Assembly (NCBI GenBank): GCA_009842375.1
Contig: VYFM01000304.1
Span: forward strand, 1 to 8,225
Origin: Candidatus Poribacteria bacterium
Lineage (GTDB): Bacteria; Poribacteria; WGA-4E; WGA-3G
Length of the DNA: 8,225 bases
Reading direction: 5' to 3'
In this document: positions 5,570 to 8,225 of the stretch, in pieces
How positions within the stretch are numbered: the first letter of the stretch is position 1
Layout: the number at the start of each line of letters is the position of its first letter
The notes under the pieces: generated by a model
Seen by the model: only the letters and a program-made list of their open reading frames with translations
Databases searched by the model: none
What the model was told of the DNA's origin: nothing
Program-made: the position numbers and the translations under genes

Positions 5570-6715
5570 TTAATACTCACGTTTGTGCCAATCATCTTCC
5601 CATAGGTTGAAAGATCCCTCGCGATACGGATGTGCAGCAATTAGGTCTTCATTCAACTCCATACCGAGTCCCGGTCCGTTGGGTAGACTGAAGTAACCGT
5701 CTATTACCTCTGGACATCCAGTAGCAGCTTCCTTAACCCAAGCTTCAGAGAAATCGTTGAAATGCTCCTGAATTTTGAAGTTAGTTGTGCATGCAGCGAG
5801 ATGCAATGCAGTGGCTGTGGATACTGGTCCACCGACGTTATGAGGTGCAACTGTCATATAGCACATATCCCCCATCGCAGCGATTTTCTTGGTTTCCAAA
5901 AACCCACCTGTTTGGGTTATATCTGGCTGCAGAATATCTGCCGCTTGCAAGTTAATCAACTCGCGATACTCATATTTGTTGTGAAGTCGTTCCCCTGTGG
6001 CAACTGGTAGATTGATACTATCAGATGCTTTTGCCAGTGCTGCAATGTTATCGGGTGGAACGGGTTCCTCAACCCAACTCGGTTTATACTGTTCCAATTC
6101 CGCAGCAATTTCTATTGCGGTATAGGGACTAAACCGACCATGCATCTCAACAAGTATTTCAACATCAGGTCCGACTGCATCCCGTACGGATTCTACGAGA
6201 GAAACTGATTTTAATTTCTCTTCATAAGAGAGTTCATAGTAGCCTGCACCGAAAGGATCGAATTTGAGTGCCTTATAGCCTTTTTCAATCACTTTTTTGG
6301 CAGCTGCGTGAAACTCTTCAGGTGTGCGTTCAACACGATACCAACCGTTCGCGTAAGCCTTGATTTTATCTCTACATGCCCCTCCCAGTAGACGATATAC
6401 AGGTTGATTCAATGCTTTGCCAATAATATCCCAACACGCAATTTCAATCACGCTGATACCTGTAGCAACAATCTCCCCCGCGCGTCCATAATCATCCCGG
6501 AACATCCGTTGGTAAAGGTCTTCAGTATTGAACGGATCACTTCCGATGACGTGCCTACGTTTCGCTCCGTCAATATATGCCACAAGGGCATCCGTGCGAT
6601 TGTTCATCCGCACTTCGCTAATACCTGTTAATCCTTCATCAGTTTCAACTTTGACAAAGGTAAGATTTCGCCAACTTGTTCCCATTACAAGGGTAATGAC
6701 ATCAGTAATTTTCAT
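5570..6715 (-). CDS. Mandelate racemase/galactonate dehydratase-type enolase-superfamily enzyme
   Basis: A 381-residue enolase-superfamily enzyme, probably a sugar-acid dehydratase. The N-terminal capping domain (about 1-115) is followed by the beta-barrel. Compared from memory with E. coli D-galactonate dehydratase (DgoD), the metal ligands are Glu190 (EMHGRF), Glu216 (WVEEP) and Glu242 (ATGER). His192 matches the DgoD general-acid His in D-F-H-G-R, and Asp265 (QPDITQTGG) with His292 (APHNVGGP) form the His-Asp dyad. The first ligand is Glu where DgoD has Asp. The KxK motif of true mandelate racemases is absent (Lys151-Phe-Asp). Such enzymes dehydrate aldonic or uronic-derived acids to 2-keto-3-deoxy acids; the exact sugar cannot be read from sequence. 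The ATG sits two bases after the sulfatase stop, implying coupled translation, so sulfatase and dehydratase probably serve one pathway. Confidence 0.9.
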   Translation of the reverse strand: MKITDVITLVMGTSWRNLTFVKVETDEGLTGISEVRMNNRTDALVAYIDGAKRRHVIGSDPFNTEDLYQRMFRDDYGRAGEIVATGISVIEIACWDIIGKALNQPVYRLLGGACRDKIKAYANGWYRVERTPEEFHAAAKKVIEKGYKALKFDPFGAGYYELSYEEKLKSVSLVESVRDAVGPDVEILVEMHGRFSPYTAIEIAAELEQYKPSWVEEPVPPDNIAALAKASDSINLPVATGERLHNKYEYRELINLQAADILQPDITQTGGFLETKKIAAMGDMCYMTVAPHNVGGPVSTATALHLAACTTNFKIQEHFNDFSEAWVKEAATGCPEVIDGYFSLPNGPGLGMELNEDLIAAHPYREGSFNLWEDDWHKREY

Positions 6716-6717
6716 TG

Positions 6718-8082
6718 TTAACTTCTCGCCTCTCCTTCTGATACTCTACGTTGTCCACTACCTTTTTGTGGTTCTAATTCAATAGTTGGTGCTTCTTCTC
6801 CGGCATCTACCATTCTACGTAATAATCGTTCTCGCATTGCTTCTGCGACATTTTCATGTGAACGCAATCCAATTAGATTACGCAATTCGTAAGGGTCAGC
6901 CTGAAGGTCGTAGAGGTATTGTTCAACATATACATCAGAACCTGCACCACTACCACTTCCTTTAGGGGCATCAACGCAGTATTTCCATCGTTGTGTTCGC
7001 ACAGCGCGTCCCACTTGTGCTTCGCTAATTTGGACGAACACCTCCTCTTGCCAATCTTCTGTTTCACCGCGCAAAAGTGGTAATATAGAGTGCCCCTGCA
7101 TCTCATCTGGCACATCCAAACCTGCTGCATCTAAAAGTGTCGGAGGAAGGTCTACAAGACTTACAAGTTGTTGGACCTGTCCACCTCCAATGAAACTGGG
7201 TCCGTGGAAAGCAGTTGGTACACGTATAGAGCTTTCGTGGCAAGAACGTTTATATTCACTATTTCGCGTTTTGAAATGACACCCATGATCAGAGGTAAAC
7301 AGAATAATGGTATTGTCAAGTAAATCAAGACTTTTCAGTGCATCCAATAGTCTACCGAGTGCTTCATCAAGTCTTTTCACCATACCATAATAGCCGCCTA
7401 AGTGCTGATGTGTTGAACCACCCAGTGCGGCGAGATCAGGTGGAACCCATTTACCTGTATACTTTTCTCTGTAGCCATCCGGAGGTGGATAATCATCGAG
7501 ATGGTTTTGATGATGCGGTTCTATATATGATGTAAATAGATAAAAAGGATCATTTTTATGTTGATCGACATAACGAATTACGGCATCAGTCACCGCGTCC
7601 ACACGATATCCGGGTAAGTCAACAGGTTCGCAGTCGTTATCAAACAGCCTTGTCTGGTAAGCATCAGAGGTCATTTCCAATACATTTGACGCTAACCAGT
7701 AATCATATCCTCCACGATGTTCTTGAGGAACAGGTCCTGGTCCAGTACCACCTGAATAAAGGTGCCACTTTCCGATATATCCAGTAGCATATCCAGCATC
7801 TCCGAAGTGATGTGCAAGCGTTTTGAGGTTTGGGGATAAAGGGATACCGTTTCGAAAACATCCAGTCGTGGTAGCGTATAAGCCGGTTTGTAGACATGAA
7901 CGTGCGGGTCCACAGACGGGTTGGCATGTAAAGGAGCGGCGGACATGTGTTCCACGTTGTGCCATTCTGTCGAAATTTGGCATCAAGTCAAGCGGATTGC
8001 CGTGCAATCCAGAGGTGTCCCACCGCTGTTGGTCAGTGAAAAAAACAATGACATTCGGTTGATTTGTGTCGGTTTGTGGCAT
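6718..8082 (-). CDS. Type I (formylglycine-dependent) sulfatase
   Basis: A 454-residue alkaline-phosphatase-superfamily sulfatase that hydrolyses sulfate esters. NVIVFFTDQQR (10-20) holds the first metal-binding Asp17. CGPAR (Cys57-Arg61) fits the C-x-P-x-R signature whose Cys is oxidised to formylglycine. GKWH (104-107) supplies active-site Lys105 and His107, and SDHG (264-267) gives metal ligands Asp265 and His266. The C-terminal subdomain includes YLYDLQADPYELRNL (389-403), typical of the family. Cys rather than Ser at 57 allows maturation by either FGE or an anaerobic radical-SAM enzyme; neither is encoded here. No signal peptide is visible, so it probably acts in the cytoplasm on an imported small sulfated sugar. 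The tail from about 436 is polar and low in complexity. A ribosome site (AGAGG, ten bases upstream) and a strong promoter at 8120-8148 precede this first gene of the operon. Confidence 0.94.
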   Translation of the reverse strand: MPQTDTNQPNVIVFFTDQQRWDTSGLHGNPLDLMPNFDRMAQRGTHVRRSFTCQPVCGPARSCLQTGLYATTTGCFRNGIPLSPNLKTLAHHFGDAGYATGYIGKWHLYSGGTGPGPVPQEHRGGYDYWLASNVLEMTSDAYQTRLFDNDCEPVDLPGYRVDAVTDAVIRYVDQHKNDPFYLFTSYIEPHHQNHLDDYPPPDGYREKYTGKWVPPDLAALGGSTHQHLGGYYGMVKRLDEALGRLLDALKSLDLLDNTIILFTSDHGCHFKTRNSEYKRSCHESSIRVPTAFHGPSFIGGGQVQQLVSLVDLPPTLLDAAGLDVPDEMQGHSILPLLRGETEDWQEEVFVQISEAQVGRAVRTQRWKYCVDAPKGSGSGAGSDVYVEQYLYDLQADPYELRNLIGLRSHENVAEAMRERLLRRMVDAGEEAPTIELEPQKGSGQRRVSEGEARS

Positions 8083-8119
8083 AGAAAAGTTTCCTCTCTG
8101 ATCGATTTTGACTAATCAT

Positions 8120-8148
8120 ATTTTAATGATAAACCCGTTTGATGTCAA
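8120..8148 (-). promoter_or_regulatory. Near-consensus sigma-70 promoter of the sulfatase-dehydratase-lysA operon
   Basis: On the minus strand, TTGACA (8148-8143) is followed by exactly 17 bases and TAAAAT (8125-8120). Transcription would start near 8113, about 30 bases before the sulfatase ATG. The close match suggests strong basal expression unless repressed; I see no clear operator repeat over it. Confidence 0.75.
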
Positions 8149-8170
8149 GCAGAAATCAGAAGAGAGATTC

Positions 8171-8225
8171 ATGTATTCAAAACTATATGAAAATAGCGGA
8201 TACAGTGATATAATTTCTCATAAGG
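8171..8225 (+). CDS. Possible 5' end of a plus-strand gene, cut by the window edge
   Basis: An open frame starts at the ATG at 8171, reads MYSKLYENSGYSDIISHK and continues past the last base. AGAGAG at 8161-8166 could serve as a weak ribosome site. The 18 visible residues look protein-like, but this is too short to assign a family, and no convincing promoter is visible ahead of it. It would be divergent from the sulfatase operon. Confidence 0.35.
   Translation, partial: MYSKLYENSGYSDIISHK

Noticed and set aside
1..8225. CRISPR array, tRNA/rRNA, insertion sequence or phage genes
   Set aside because: I saw no spaced direct repeats apart from the TPR-coding units, no cloverleaf-like or rRNA-like stretch, and no transposase, integrase or terminal inverted repeats.

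Overview
The window looks like chromosomal DNA from an AT-leaning environmental bacterium with tightly packed genes. Four things point towards a sulfatase-rich, repeat-protein-rich lineage: a type I sulfatase, an enolase-superfamily sugar-acid dehydratase, a large soluble protein with a possible alpha/alpha-toroid fold, and a TPR protein. Candidatus Poribacteria or planctomycete-like marine bacteria are my best guess. This rests on gene content remembered from those groups, not on a marker gene. I see no tRNA, rRNA, CRISPR array, insertion sequence or phage gene.

Layout. (1) Positions 38-1074, minus strand: a two-gene operon. The first gene encodes an 86-residue protein resembling BrnT/DUF4258-like toxins. 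The second begins with a segment resembling that toxin's usual small partner protein and continues as six TPR repeats. (2) Positions 1075-1263: a compact intergenic region with two divergent sigma-70-type promoters, both carrying the extended -10 TGCTATACT. (3) Positions 1264-4256, plus strand: an uncharacterised 630-residue protein, then a hairpin/T-tract and a second hairpin touching the next Shine-Dalgarno sequence, then a dienelactone hydrolase or acetyl-xylan-esterase-like alpha/beta hydrolase. (4) Positions 4261-8082, minus strand: a sulfatase, a mandelate racemase/galactonate dehydratase-type enzyme and diaminopimelate decarboxylase (lysA), transcribed in that order from a near-consensus promoter at 8120-8148. 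The plus and minus gene blocks converge with only 4 bases between stop codons. (5) Positions 8083-8225: the sulfatase promoter and possibly the first codons of a plus-strand gene that leaves the window.

Working together. The sulfatase, sugar-acid dehydratase, esterase-like hydrolase and 630-residue protein would fit intracellular processing of a sulfated or esterified sugar or uronic acid. None of the four has a visible signal peptide, so their substrates would have to be imported first. The lysA gene is the metabolic outlier in the catabolic operon. The most unusual item is the toxin-partner/TPR fusion at 38-796.
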